DNA of 64,000 bases, from contig CAYHPR010000002.1 of the NCBI GenBank assembly GCA_964358895.1, forward strand, positions 35,737-99,736, written 5' to 3'. The notes under the pieces are model-generated. The model was not told the origin of the DNA, searched no databases, and saw only the letters and a list, made by a program, of their open reading frames with translations. The first letter of the stretch is position 1; every line of letters begins with the position of its first letter. Made by a program: the position numbers and the translations under genes. Of the stretch, positions 27,105 through 36,026 are shown one piece after another. This stretch comes from CAYHPR01 sp964358895 (GTDB lineage: Archaea > Micrarchaeota > Micrarchaeia > CABMEP01).

Positions 27105-27635
27105 CTAAAATTTTAATCTATAATTTACCTGGATACTTGTTTGTTCAAATGTTAATAAAATATCCCTCAGTTTTTTCTTCCTCTCATTTTTGTCAGATTT
27201 TTCAGTCAATGAAATGGCAACGGATTGTTTGGACGGATCTAGTGTGACATCTTTCATCTCAAAATTTTTCGGAATTAAATGCGATACTACTGCTGCAACA
27301 AACTTTCTAGGTTTTTTCTGTATTTCTTCACAAAAGCTTTTGAGTACAGGCATGCTTTCGACAGCAATAGAAAATGCGCCCGCAGTAGCCTCTTCGGCGT
27401 TTAATTTATTTTCTACAGCATGTCTTAGGATATCTGCAGCTGTCTGTGTTTCTTTTTTAGCTAAAAAATTTTCTATATCTCTATTTTCTGTCAGTTCTAT
27501 TGAGATCAGAACATTTTTTTTTCTGTCTTTCCCTTTTTTAACAACCGGAGGCTCTGCCAAAATTAGATTAGAAAATGTAAAAAGTATGGCAAATGTTGTT
27601 GCCAATTTAGGTTTCAATTTTTCTATTGTTCCCAC
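27105..27635 (-). CDS. Hypothetical protein with N-terminal hydrophobic segment
   Basis: 176 residues from a GTG at 27635. An N-terminal hydrophobic stretch (about 11-27, LATTFAILFTFSNLILA) could be a signal peptide or simply a buried helix. The rest is an alpha/beta domain with helix-rich EATAGAFSIAVESMP and a strand VTLDPSKQSVAISLTEK. No family is recognised. It probably forms a transcript with the DUF192 gene. Confidence 0.55.
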   Translation of the reverse strand: MGTIEKLKPKLATTFAILFTFSNLILAEPPVVKKGKDRKKNVLISIELTENRDIENFLAKKETQTAADILRHAVENKLNAEEATAGAFSIAVESMPVLKSFCEEIQKKPRKFVAAVVSHLIPKNFEMKDVTLDPSKQSVAISLTEKSDKNERKKKLRDILLTFEQTSIQVNYRLKF

Positions 27636-27738
27636 AGAAATGCTTAGAATTGATCATATAAAACACTTAGCTTCCGCTAGCTGTTCGTGAATCGAATTAA
27701 CAATAAAAAGAATAGGTTAAGTTGAATGCCTTAGACGT

Positions 27739-27933
27739 TCAGAGAAATACTAAATTAGATTTTCCTGGAGCATATCTCTTTTCATACATCCGTTGCATTT
27801 CCAACTGTTTTTGAAGTGCCTTTATTATGTCGTCACTTCTTTTTTGTTTTTTCATGATTTCGCTTGTCAAGGGTTTAGGAACTAATTCTAGTTTATTTTC
27901 ATGCAACTTACCAGTTAGTTGTTTAACTCTCAT
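27739..27933 (-). CDS. Small basic hypothetical protein
   Basis: 64 residues, highly charged, with a strand MRVKQLTGKLHENKLELVP and a helix SDDIIKALQKQLEMQRMYEKR. It is unknown to me and lies just beyond the 3' end of the 23S gene on the same strand. Confidence 0.4.
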   Translation of the reverse strand: MRVKQLTGKLHENKLELVPKPLTSEIMKKQKRSDDIIKALQKQLEMQRMYEKRYAPGKSNLVFL

Positions 27934-28481
27934 TTTTAGACCTATGATATTTGTTTTTTAATCTATTAATTCTTTCTATTCTGATGTTTTACTTGAATTT
28001 TATACAGCTTACGCTAGCAGTCTGCGAAATTAATTAAGAAAAAAGAATAGGATGAGTGAAGAACACGGAAACTTGAGAAATAGGAGATTTAGTATTGGAC
28101 TGGCACACAAATCGCTTGCGCTCTTTGCTTACACCACCAACCTATCAAACCCGTCTGCTACGGGCTCCCACAGCTGACTCGTTTTGGGAGATCCTTCGAC
28201 CTTAGATGCTTTCAGGTCTTATGATCTGGCGCGTGGCTGCCCGGCGATGCTTGTTACAACCGGTATACTAGAGGCGCCTACCCTCTGTTCCTCTCGTACT
28301 CAGAGGATATTACCCTCAGTCAACAACACTCCCAGTAGATACTACCGTACTGTCTCGCGACGTACTGAACCCAGCTCGTGTACCTCTTTAACGGATGTAC
28401 AACCCGACCCTTGGAAGCTCCTGCACTTCCAGGATGAGATAAGCCGACAGCGATGTACCAAGCCGCGGGGTCGATATGTAC

Positions 28482-28529
28482 GCGATAGTCTAATTAGTGT
28501 TTGACGAAAACTAGGCTATCGCAGGGTAC
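28482..28529 (-). other. 23S micro-intron in helix 89 (about 48 nt)
   Basis: A GTAC sequence occurs at both edges, and joining across it restores a normal helix-89 loop. Inside, GCGATAG pairs with CTATCGC. It is either a spliced micro-intron or an expansion of the helix-89 tip close to the peptidyl-transferase centre. Confidence 0.6.
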
Positions 28530-28549
28530 TCTCGCCCGCGACGAGCCTG

Positions 28550-28896
28550 TTTTGGGTCATTCCAGCAAAAATAAAATTACGAATAATTAATTTACGAATT
28601 TGATTTGTTATGAATAGAATTATTGACGTAGCTAAACGTCAAAATTTACGAGGTTTATTCGTAAATTATCCATAAAGAATCCAGAGTTTCGACTAAAGCA
28701 TTTTTGAAAAAAATTCGAGAATCAAGAAAAATTCAAGATTAAATCTAAGAGTAACTCTAAGAGTATTTCTAAGATAAAATCTACGATTATATCTAGATAT
28801 CTAAAATTATTTTCATATTGTTTGCGCTTTAGGTGTGGTAGTAAGAGGAGATCAAACTAAACCACACTCTGGACTCCAAAATTTTCACTGAAACGA
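28550..28896 (-). other. 23S intron at the peptidyl-transferase ring (about 347 nt, no ORF)
   Basis: It separates GGGGTAA from CAGGCTCG, sequences contiguous in all rRNAs (E. coli about 2449-2450). Terminal TTTTGG / CCAAAA and CCAG / CTGG can pair. The interior is AT-rich with repeated TCTAAGA units (28745-28800) and no protein frame. Confidence 0.8.
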
Positions 28897-29080
28897 TTAC
28901 CCCCGGGGTAACTTGTCTGACAGATTGAGCCCTTATCAAAAGGATTTCAATGTTCATTAAGCCCGACTTTCGTCTCTGCGAGACATACTGTTAGTCTCAC
29001 AGTCAGTCCTGCATTTCTCTTTAACCGTTATCATCCGACGTTCAGCGATGATGAGCGTCATTCGCTGCTTTGCCTCATCA

Positions 29081-29140
29081 TAAACTTTTAGGAAATCTTT
29101 CGAAAATAAATTTCGAAAAATTGTTTTATAAAAAGTTTCT
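29081..29140 (-). other. Hairpin insertion in 23S (about 60 nt)
   Basis: AAACTTTT (29082-29089) pairs with AAAAGTTT (29131-29138), and flanking CCTCA / TGAGG extends the stem. It could be an intron or only an expansion segment; the stem matches those of other introns here. Confidence 0.45.
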
Positions 29141-29563
29141 GAGGTTGTACATAATATCATTCGCACATCACTGATCACTTTCGTTTCTGACCGGATTAAG
29201 CAGAACATTGGGCGCCTTTATTTCCTTATCGAAGGCGTACTGCCCCAGCCAAACTATCCATCTGCAGCTGTTCCTTTTCAGGTTAGAAACACAAAAATTG
29301 TAAAGTGGTGTTACATTGGTGCATCCACCTCGGCCGCGACCAAGGTTTCTACGCTCCCACTTACGCTATGTAACAATTCCTATATTTCAACAACAGACTA
29401 TAGTAAAGCTCCACGGGGTCTTCGTTTCCCACTAGGAGTCCTCCGCATATTCACGGAGCAGTGAGTTCACCAGGTCCCTCTCTGGGACAGTGGGGGATTC
29501 GTTATGCCCTTCATGCAAGTCGCCAATTAAGCGACGAGGTATTACGCTACCTTAAGAGGGTCA

Positions 29564-29606
29564 GATTGGTACAAAATTTCTATTAGAAATTTTCTAGAAA
29601 TCTCGT
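29564..29606 (-). other. 23S micro-intron near E. coli 1925-1930 (about 43 nt)
   Basis: It splits the universal GGTAACTATGACCCTCTTAAGG region, which should be continuous. Inside is a perfect hairpin AAAATTTCT / AGAAATTTT. The exact edges are uncertain by one or two bases. Confidence 0.7.
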
Positions 29607-30653
29607 GTTACCCCCGCTCTTCGCCAGCCCTTTGTGCCCTTGAACGAGCGTATCGGGTACTGGTAGTGAGCAGGCATCGCCTTCCATACTAGACATTGCT
29701 ATTTTGCGTAAAGCTGTGTTTTTGGTAAACAGTCGATCCCCCCAATTCACTGCGACCTGCGCATGCAACTTGCGTCACAAACGCAGGCAATCCTTGTACC
29801 GAAGGTACGGATCTATTTGGCCGAATTCCCTAGAGAGAGTTCCCCTGCCACGCCTTAGAATTTTCATCTTGCAGCACCTGTACTGGATCTTGGTACGATC
29901 ACAACGAATCGGATAGAGAAATTTTTCACGGACCCAAAGCGTACGCCAAACCGCCTAAGGGCGGCTATTCGCATATTATACTGCTTCTCCTCATAATGAG
30001 ACTCCACAGTACTATGTTGCTTAAACAGAGTCTCCCCTGCTCAGCTTAGCTTCAGATGTCAATCTCTACCTTGTGTTGCCACGTCTATCGTTGTGGCTGC
30101 CGAATATTAACGGCATTCCCTTTCATGTCCTAGTAATTGGCTGGACATTTAGGATCGGCTAACTCTTGGCTGTCGAACGTTGCCAAGAAAACCGAGTGCT
30201 TTCGGCGTTCAGGATTCTAACCTGAATTTGCTGCTACTGACGCCAGGATATTTATTGCAAAACGGTCCATAGGAGCTCACGCCCCTACTTCTGCCCGTTC
30301 CGCACACCTTCCTACCAGATTACGTATTTTGTACGTACTCTTGGGTATCAGAAATCAGTTTAGTCCCGTACATTTTCGGAATGTGTACTTCTTCTAGTAA
30401 ACTAGATCGAGCGGTCCGCTATTACGCGTTGCTTAGACGATGGCTGCTTCTGAGCCTACGTCCCGCTTGTCTAGAAATGAACACTCCTTGTGACTTCACA
30501 CTTAACTGATATTTAGGGTCTTTAACCCAAGTTTCGGTCGTTCCCGTCACGGCACACTAGCTTACCCAGTGCAACCCGACTCTCAACTTCTACAATGAAC
30601 AAAGATTCGGAGTTTGACAAGAAAGCAGACTCTTTCGAATCTATTCTCCCTAA

Positions 30654-31568
30654 TCAGTGCTCTACCCCTTGTTCCATCTCCATTGAGGTCATCCTGATGG
30701 ATGCTTCGGAAGGAACCCGCTTTCGCGGACTTAAAAGGCTATTAAGTTCGTTTTTCTTCCGGATAACCGGAATATGAGTATAAAATCTTTTTACATTTTC
30801 AAGACCATTAATATACAAATCATAAGTTGATCTGTTTTTGTATGGTCCTGCTGAATTTATTGGGAAAGTTGAAAGTGCTTTCCTAATAAATTCTAAAGAT
30901 TCTTTGTTTGTCTGCGTGATTTTTAGCTTATATCTCCCTGTTTTTTCAACTGTTTTAACAGAAGGGCAATATCCTTCTGCGTCGAAAAAACCAGCAATAT
31001 ATTTACTCCACAACTTCTTATTTTCAGCTATCATTTTTGGTGTCGACCACGTTGTTTGTCTTGTCGGCATTTCAAAAACTTTTTCGAAAAAGATAACTAA
31101 AGGTTTAGATGAAAACCTTAGTCTGTAACTTTCTCTATCTTTTTCTATAACTCCTTTAATTCGGAAGTTCATCTGAAAAATCTTGCTTAAATATTTCAAC
31201 CAAAATTCAGCATATTTTCCGCTTTGAGTTATTACGATATCGTTTTTTCTCCCAGTTTTTCTGAGATTTCCGTCCCTCAAAGCACCTACAAGATAAGCTA
31301 CATCTTCGTTTATTTTAGGAATCTTTATTCCTTTATTGCTAAGAGACCTAATGTCTTTGGCAATTGTTAGGATTTCACTTTTTTCCTTTTCGTTCGAAAT
31401 TTCCAAAAGCAAATCTAACGGAATTGCAACCCCTGAAAGATAACTATATTTTGTAGATCTTTTCAATTTGCCGAGTTTTTCGAAGTGAGTTTTAACAATC
31501 TCTTCACAACCTGTTATGAAAAGATTCTCACCTTTGAAATATTCAACAAGAAGCTGTTTATCACGCAT
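30654..31568 (-). CDS. LAGLIDADG homing endonuclease in the 23S intron
   Basis: 305 residues from the ATG at 31568 (TTG at 31583 possible). After an N-terminal extension of about 90 residues come two LAGLIDADG helices: VAYLVGALRDGNL and SKYIAGFFDAEGYC, both with their acidic metal ligand, so the enzyme may be an active monomer. It should cut intron-less 23S genes and spread the intron. The frame does not stop inside the intron: about the last 21 codons (RVPSEASIRMTS...) are read from the 23S exon. Confidence 0.85.
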   Translation of the reverse strand: MRDKQLLVEYFKGENLFITGCEEIVKTHFEKLGKLKRSTKYSYLSGVAIPLDLLLEISNEKEKSEILTIAKDIRSLSNKGIKIPKINEDVAYLVGALRDGNLRKTGRKNDIVITQSGKYAEFWLKYLSKIFQMNFRIKGVIEKDRESYRLRFSSKPLVIFFEKVFEMPTRQTTWSTPKMIAENKKLWSKYIAGFFDAEGYCPSVKTVEKTGRYKLKITQTNKESLEFIRKALSTFPINSAGPYKNRSTYDLYINGLENVKRFYTHIPVIRKKNELNSLLSPRKRVPSEASIRMTSMEMEQGVEH

Positions 31569-31597
31569 ACAGTTTTTACTCAATTAGCCCTTTAAAT
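30720..31597 (-). other. 23S intron carrying a LAGLIDADG gene (about 878 nt)
   Basis: Its removal joins CATCGCGATAG to CGGGTTCCTTCCG, the normal region near E. coli 825-830. The ends pair over 11 bp (TTAAAGGGCTA with TAGCCTTTTAA), as in archaeal rRNA introns. Confidence 0.88.
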
Positions 31598-32604
31598 CTA
31601 TCGCGATGTTCGATTGGACTTTCACCCCTATTCCAAGGTCACCCAAGTGGATATACCAACACTGGTTGCGGCCCTCCACCAATCGTTAGATCGGCTTCAG
31701 CCTGCCCCGGAATAGATCACAACCGCTTCGGGTCATACAATAGTGATCAAACGCATTTTCATACGTCCCGCCTCGTTCAGCACTGCGCGGAATTGCTTTC
31801 GCTACGTCTTTCGACTCACCACTACCGTATACTCCCTGGCTCTTGATTCGAGAAGTACGATGCAACACTGGTCCATTTTCCTGGTCCACTGCCTTGCGAC
31901 AGTTTGCTTCGGAAAACTTCGACCCTTTCGTGCCACACCAACCTGTAACCATTCAGTTTCAGGCTCTTTTCAAAGGTCTTTCGACCTACTTTTCAACGTT
32001 CGCTCACGCTACTAATTCGCTATCGGTCTTGGATACTTGTTTAGGATTAGAGGTTGATCCCCCCAACTTCGTGCTCCATTCTCGAGGAGCACTACTCACA
32101 TCGTTACCCTCCTTTACGTTTTGCTTACGGGACTATCACCCTTTGTCGTAAGACTTTCCAGTCTACTTCAGCTCCTGTAAAGGATAGTTGTAACGCCCAC
32201 ATCCACTACATATTACTATGCAGAGTTCGGTTTGTCCTGTCCGGCTTTCGGTCGTCTTACTCACCGGATCCCAATTGGTTTTTCTTCCTTCGGTTACTGA
32301 GATATTTCAATTCACCGAGTTTTTGTCCATTCCTGGACGCACAGATATCTTCGGTTCAACGTTCGCATGCAACTCCCCGAAGCTTTTCGCAGCTTGCCAC
32401 GTCTGCTTGAAATCCAAGCCTGGCCATCCCCTGAATGGCGTATTAACTTCTCACTGTTCTCGTGTCCTTCACTCAAACCTATAAATCAGCGTCACAGCAC
32501 ATTCTCATGTGCTCAGCAATCCTTTGTCCAATCATTCGGACAAAATCATACTTCAACGAAACTTCGACGCTATTAACGTCAAAGTTTCTATGGACTCGGC
32601 GTGA

Positions 32605-32665
32605 TTCCCGCATAAGAACCTATGGTTCTTATTATCTCCTAGGCAATTGCCTAGATCGTTTCGGT
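32605..32665 (-). other. tRNA-Ala intron 2, T loop position 59/60 (61 nt)
   Basis: It contains palindrome AGGCAATTGCCT and inverted repeat ATAAGAACC / GGTTCTTAT (32612-32632), the latter similar to a hairpin next to tRNA-Arg. Joining its flanks gives T loop TTCGAAT. Confidence 0.8.
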
Positions 32666-32687
32666 TTCGAACACGCAGCCTCCTCCT

Positions 32688-32770
32688 GTTTTGGAAACTT
32701 TTTTTGTTAAGAAGTTTCATCATCAAACCAGCCGTTTTTTGATGAAACTTTTTCTTACAAAAAGTTTCTT
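32688..32770 (-). other. tRNA-Ala intron 1, position 37/38 (83 nt)
   Basis: It contains GAAACTTTTT / AAAAAGTTTC, ATCAAA / TTTGAT and a second GAAACTT / AAGTTTC hairpin. Confidence 0.85.
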
Positions 32771-32806
32771 GCAAAGGAGGCGCTCTACCATTGAGCTACG
32801 AGCCCA

Positions 32807-33030
32807 GTATTAACACTTCAAGGTCCTTCAGTGGACATATATGCTCTGAATTTTTTAGAAAAAAATCTAACCAAAAACAAGTTTTGATCAAACTTTCAAG
32901 AAAAAATTGTTCAACGTTTGAATTAAGTATCAAACAATTGACGTTTTTAACGTCAATATTTAGCAATTTGCATTGCTAATCAAATTAATTACGCACACGA
33001 CTCTCACAAATTTTTATTTTCATAAAATAT
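32807..33030 (-). other. 16S to tRNA-Ala spacer
   Basis: 224 bp, AT-rich, with two hairpins (TTGACG / CGTCAA and TTAGCAA / TTGCTAA on the plus strand, near 32936-32980) likely used in precursor processing. No gene seen. Confidence 0.5.
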
Positions 33031-33317
33031 TGGAGGTGATCTATCCGCAGGTTCCCCTACGGATACCTTGTTACGACTTAGCCCCCCTCATAAAAATTTG
33101 GTTCGAGGCTACCAATTTCTCAATAGCGCCTCACCAGACTCTCACTTGGGTGACTTGACGGGCGGTGTGTGCAAAGAGCAGGGACCGATTCACCGTACGA
33201 TTGTGACATACGATTACTAGGGATTCCAGCTTCATGAGGGCGAGTTTCAGCCCTCAATCCGAACTTAGACTAGGTTTCGGGGATTAGCTCCACCTTTCGG
33301 TGTGGCAACCCATTGTC

Positions 33318-33947
33318 CTAGCCATTGTAGGCCACGTTAGGCTCTCGCGAGGTAAATTTAGGATGATAAGTATAAATTTTACGAAAATAAGCATCAGTAT
33401 TATTGAAACCATTTATTTGGAGTCCATACATTTTGCCTGAATTCCAAGTAGAGAATTTCAATCCTAGATCTTTCAATAGGAAAGCCAGTTCATCTCTTAT
33501 TGTTTTATTTACTACATGCATTGCAATTCTTGGATAGATGTATGTTCTTCTTTCTTTTTTTACTACTTTTCGTGTGATGCAACCTTCTGCATCCATCCAC
33601 CCTCCAATATACGATGCCTTAGTTTTACTTCCTGAATTCATGATCCATTCTGGCGTTTTCATTTGAAAAGTTTTCGTCCTTCCTTCAGGAACACCCAGTT
33701 TAATCAAGAAATTGTAGAGTTTTTTCGACCAAATTCTTATTCTATAACAAATATTACCTAAAGCAGTTTTCATCACATAAATTTTTGCTTTTATGTTCAA
33801 CGTTTCTTCAAATAGTTTTGTTACAGTTTGTAAAAATTCGAAAGAAGGATCTACAATATTGATTTCATAGTTACCTTTTCCATCTTTTGAAAGGCTTCCG
33901 TCGCCCCCAATTAGACCTACCAAATAAGCCAAAGATTTTCTTTTCAT
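33318..33947 (-). CDS. LAGLIDADG homing endonuclease in 16S intron
   Basis: About 209 residues from the ATG at 33947, although the frame is open from the first base of the intron. Two LAGLIDADG helices, LAYLVGLIGGDGSL and ASYIGGWMDAEGCI, both keep the acidic ligand. The stop codon and the preceding five codons (VAYNG) lie in the downstream 16S exon. Expected role: cleavage of intron-less 16S genes, and possibly help in splicing. Confidence 0.88.
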   Translation of the reverse strand: MKRKSLAYLVGLIGGDGSLSKDGKGNYEINIVDPSFEFLQTVTKLFEETLNIKAKIYVMKTALGNICYRIRIWSKKLYNFLIKLGVPEGRTKTFQMKTPEWIMNSGSKTKASYIGGWMDAEGCITRKVVKKERRTYIYPRIAMHVVNKTIRDELAFLLKDLGLKFSTWNSGKMYGLQINGFNNTDAYFRKIYTYHPKFTSREPNVAYNG

Positions 33948-34028
33948 TATCTTTGTCAAATTTTTGTAGTTTTTAAAGGTTATGAGACACCTAACAACCG
34001 GTGATCCTAAGGATATTTTACCTCGCAA
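33336..34028 (-). other. 16S intron near E. coli 1213 with LAGLIDADG gene (693 nt)
   Basis: It interrupts GGGCTACAC-GTGGCCTACAATGG. GCGAGGTAAA and TTTACCTCGC pair perfectly over 10 bp at the ends. Confidence 0.92.
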
Positions 34029-34051
34029 GTGTAGCCCGGGAGATTAGGGGC

Positions 34052-34182
34052 TTTAGCCGTCGATAGCAGTGTAAATATAACAACTGCCTGCCGGCTCCCA
34101 AAAATCTTTGGCTAACATGTTCTGCGACATATTTGTGCAAAGTGCTGTGTTTAATGTGGTGTTGTGATACCACTATCGACGT
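34052..34182 (-). other. 16S intron near E. coli 1195 (131 nt, no ORF)
   Basis: It lies between GGTCAGTAT and GCCCCTAATC. The 9-bp end helix CGTCGATAG / CTATCGACG is perfect. Only 23 nt of exon separate it from the next intron. Confidence 0.85.
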
Positions 34183-34297
34183 ATACTGACCTACCGTCGC
34201 CCTCTCCTTCCTCTGTTTTAACAACAGCGGTTCCTTTAGAGTGCCGCTTCCCCGGAGGAAAACGTTGCAACTAAAGATGAGGGTCTCGCTCGTTTCC

Positions 34298-34875
34298 AGA
34301 CTCAATGGTAACGCCACAAAAGAAATAAGCATGATTAATGTTTAGTTTTATTTTCAGATTTTTCAGGTCTGTATTTTATTAATGAAAGAAAATTTTCAAC
34401 GTCTCTGATCCAGAGATCTTTTCCCTTTCGTTTAGTATAGAACCCAAGATGTTCAATCAGTAACTGATCTTGGAAGTTTGTGTTATGAATAATACTTCCA
34501 TCTCCGTCTGATATGTACATCCCCCTTAGAAAAGATGCGGATAAATTATTTTTTCTTCCAAATATCTCATTTTGATTTTTTAGAGTGTTTAAGAAGAAAG
34601 TCTTAATTTTGTGATGAGAGAACCAGATAGCTCTATCTTCACTTACAATCTTTTCAGGAGGAACTAATCTAAGTTTGAGAACCATTTCGACAAATTTTTC
34701 TTGTTTATCAAAATTTCCAAATACTCCTACACTCTGACGAGTACGTCTGAGTTTCCAGAATCCGATAAATTCTGCTAATTCGTTTGTCAATTTTAATTTC
34801 ATATTCTCATCTTAGTTGTTTAGTTCTTTATTCTTTCTTTTTGTTTCTTTTGTGGACATTCACCAAAGAGTTTAC
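34298..34875 (-). other. 16S intron near E. coli 1100 with LAGLIDADG gene (about 578 nt)
   Basis: It interrupts GTTAAGTCC-(A)ACGAGCGAGACCC. The ends pair as CCACAAAAG / CTTTTGTGG, with more pairing outside (TGGT / ACCA). Confidence 0.87.
34335..34802 (-). CDS. Degenerate LAGLIDADG protein in 16S intron
   Basis: 155 residues. The second motif SFLRGMYISDGDGSI is intact, but the first, LAEFIGFWKLRRTRQ, has lost the Asp/Glu that binds metal. Cutting of both DNA strands may be lost, leaving a nickase, a maturase or a dying gene. It lies wholly inside its intron, unlike the other two rRNA intron proteins. Confidence 0.75.
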   Translation of the reverse strand: MKLKLTNELAEFIGFWKLRRTRQSVGVFGNFDKQEKFVEMVLKLRLVPPEKIVSEDRAIWFSHHKIKTFFLNTLKNQNEIFGRKNNLSASFLRGMYISDGDGSIIHNTNFQDQLLIEHLGFYTKRKGKDLWIRDVENFLSLIKYRPEKSENKTKH

Positions 34876-35244
34876 TGGACTTAACCAGACAGCTCACGCC
34901 ACGAGCTGACGATGGCCATGCACCACCTCTCGGCTCGTTAGGTAAGATCTTTAGTCTGACCTTCATCCTGCCGTCGCTCCCGGTAATATTCCCGGCGTTG
35001 AATCCAATTAAACCGCAGCCTCCACCCCTTGTGGTGCTCTCCCGCCAATTCTTTTAAGTTTTAAGCTTGCGCTCGTACTCCCCAGGTGGCAGACTTAACG
35101 CTTACGCTACGGCACTGCCAATCCTCGAAGGAAAGGCAACACCTAGGTCTGCATCATTTACTGCTAGGGCTACATGGGTATCTAATCCATTTCGTTCTCC
35201 TAGCCTTCGCACCTCACCGTCAGACATGTTTTAGCCAGACGCCT

Positions 35245-35295
35245 AAACGCTTTCTTTCAGTTTCTTTGATGAAACTTTTCTTTTAGAAAGAAAGT
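35245..35295 (-). other. 16S intron near E. coli 730 (51 nt)
   Basis: It splits GGCGAA-GGCG. CTTTCTTTC pairs with GAAAGAAAG at its ends. It contains the GAAACTTTTC-type stem shared with tRNA introns. Confidence 0.82.
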
Positions 35296-35502
35296 TTCGC
35301 CGCTGTGGGTCCGTACAGGATTAACGGATTTTACTCCTACTCTATACGTACCTCTGGCCCCCCCCATTCTCAAGCTCGGTAGTACTCTCTGCACGCCTTT
35401 CGGTTAAGCCGAAAGATTTCACAGAGAACACGCCGAACCGGCTACGTGCGCTTTAAACCCAATATACGTGGATACCACTCGGGCTGCCGGTATTACCGCG
35501 GC

Positions 35503-35547
35503 TTCCAGTTTCATTACGATGTAAAACGTGTAATTTCGTAAGGAAAT
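35503..35547 (-). other. 16S intron in the 530 loop (45 nt)
   Basis: It separates GTGCCAGCC from GCCGCGGTAA, the near-universal 530-loop sequence. The ends form TTTC-TTACGA / TCGTAA-GAAA with one mismatch. The 530 loop must be continuous to work, so splicing is needed. Confidence 0.88.
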
Positions 35548-36026
35548 GGCTGGCACCGGTCTTACCCAGCCCTTATTCTATCTGCTATTTACACAAATCA
35601 AAAGACCCTCTAAAAGAGGATCACTCGGAATTTCTTTGTCACGCTTTCGCGCATTGCAAAATTTTCGCGCCTGCTGCATCCCGTAGGACTAGGGCCCTTG
35701 TCTCAGTGCCCTTCTGGGGGCTCCAACTCCCATTGCCCCTACCGATAATCGGTTTGGTGAGCCGTTACCTCACCAACAGCCTAATCGGCCGCAGTCCAAT
35801 CGTTAAGCCCACACCATACAATTCTGGTGCAGATTTCAGTCAGGAGGCGTTCCAGATCTCCAGACCTATAATGTATTATCCTCAATTTCTCGAGGTTATC
35901 CACTTCTAAACGTTATGTTGACCACGTGTTACTCAGCCGTGTGCCACGACTCCATAAGAAGTCGTCGACTTGCATGGCTTAGCCAAATTCCGATAGCAGT
36001 ACCCTCCAGCAAGATCAACTGGAATT

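Larger units (their letters stand above)
28072..32458 (-). rRNA. 23S rRNA gene, interrupted by four or five insertions
   Basis: Recognised from conserved cores read on the minus strand: the sarcin-ricin loop region (near 28290), the peptidyl-transferase ring (28350-28910), the GGTAGCG-TAATACC region (near 29540) and the 5' GGATGGCCAGGC region (near 32420). Ends are set by a long processing stem: 28054-28067 pairs with 32461-32474. Removing the proposed insertions leaves about 3.0 kb, as expected. Insertions, in gene order: LAGLIDADG intron (30720-31597), micro-intron (about 29564-29606), hairpin (about 29081-29140), intron (28550-28896) and micro-intron (about 28482-28529). No 5S gene follows. 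Confidence 0.93.
32591..32806 (-). tRNA. tRNA-Ala (UGC) with two introns, in the rRNA spacer
   Basis: Acceptor GGGCTCG / CGAGTCC, D arm GCTC / GAGC, anticodon stem CCTCC / GGAGG with loop TTTGCAA (anticodon TGC), T stem GCGTG / CACGC. An 83-nt intron (32688-32770) lies at 37/38. A second, 61 nt (32605-32665), splits the T loop TTCGAA|T after position 59. Removing both gives a 72-nt tRNA with full pairing. It stands between 16S and 23S as in euryarchaea. Confidence 0.9.
33031..36026 (-). rRNA. 16S rRNA gene with five introns
   Basis: The 3' end carries the anti-Shine-Dalgarno GATCACCTCC (33033-33042 complement) and the 5' end ATTCCAGTTGATC (36026 down). Conserved sites such as the 530 loop, the 1400 decoding region (GGGCGGTGTGTGCAAAG on plus) and GTCAGCTCGTG-type sequences are present. 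Total length is 2996. Taking out introns at 35503-35547, 35245-35295, 34298-34875, 34052-34182 and 33336-34028 leaves about 1500 nt, the expected archaeal size. Each intron has complementary ends. Two carry LAGLIDADG genes. Confidence 0.95.
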
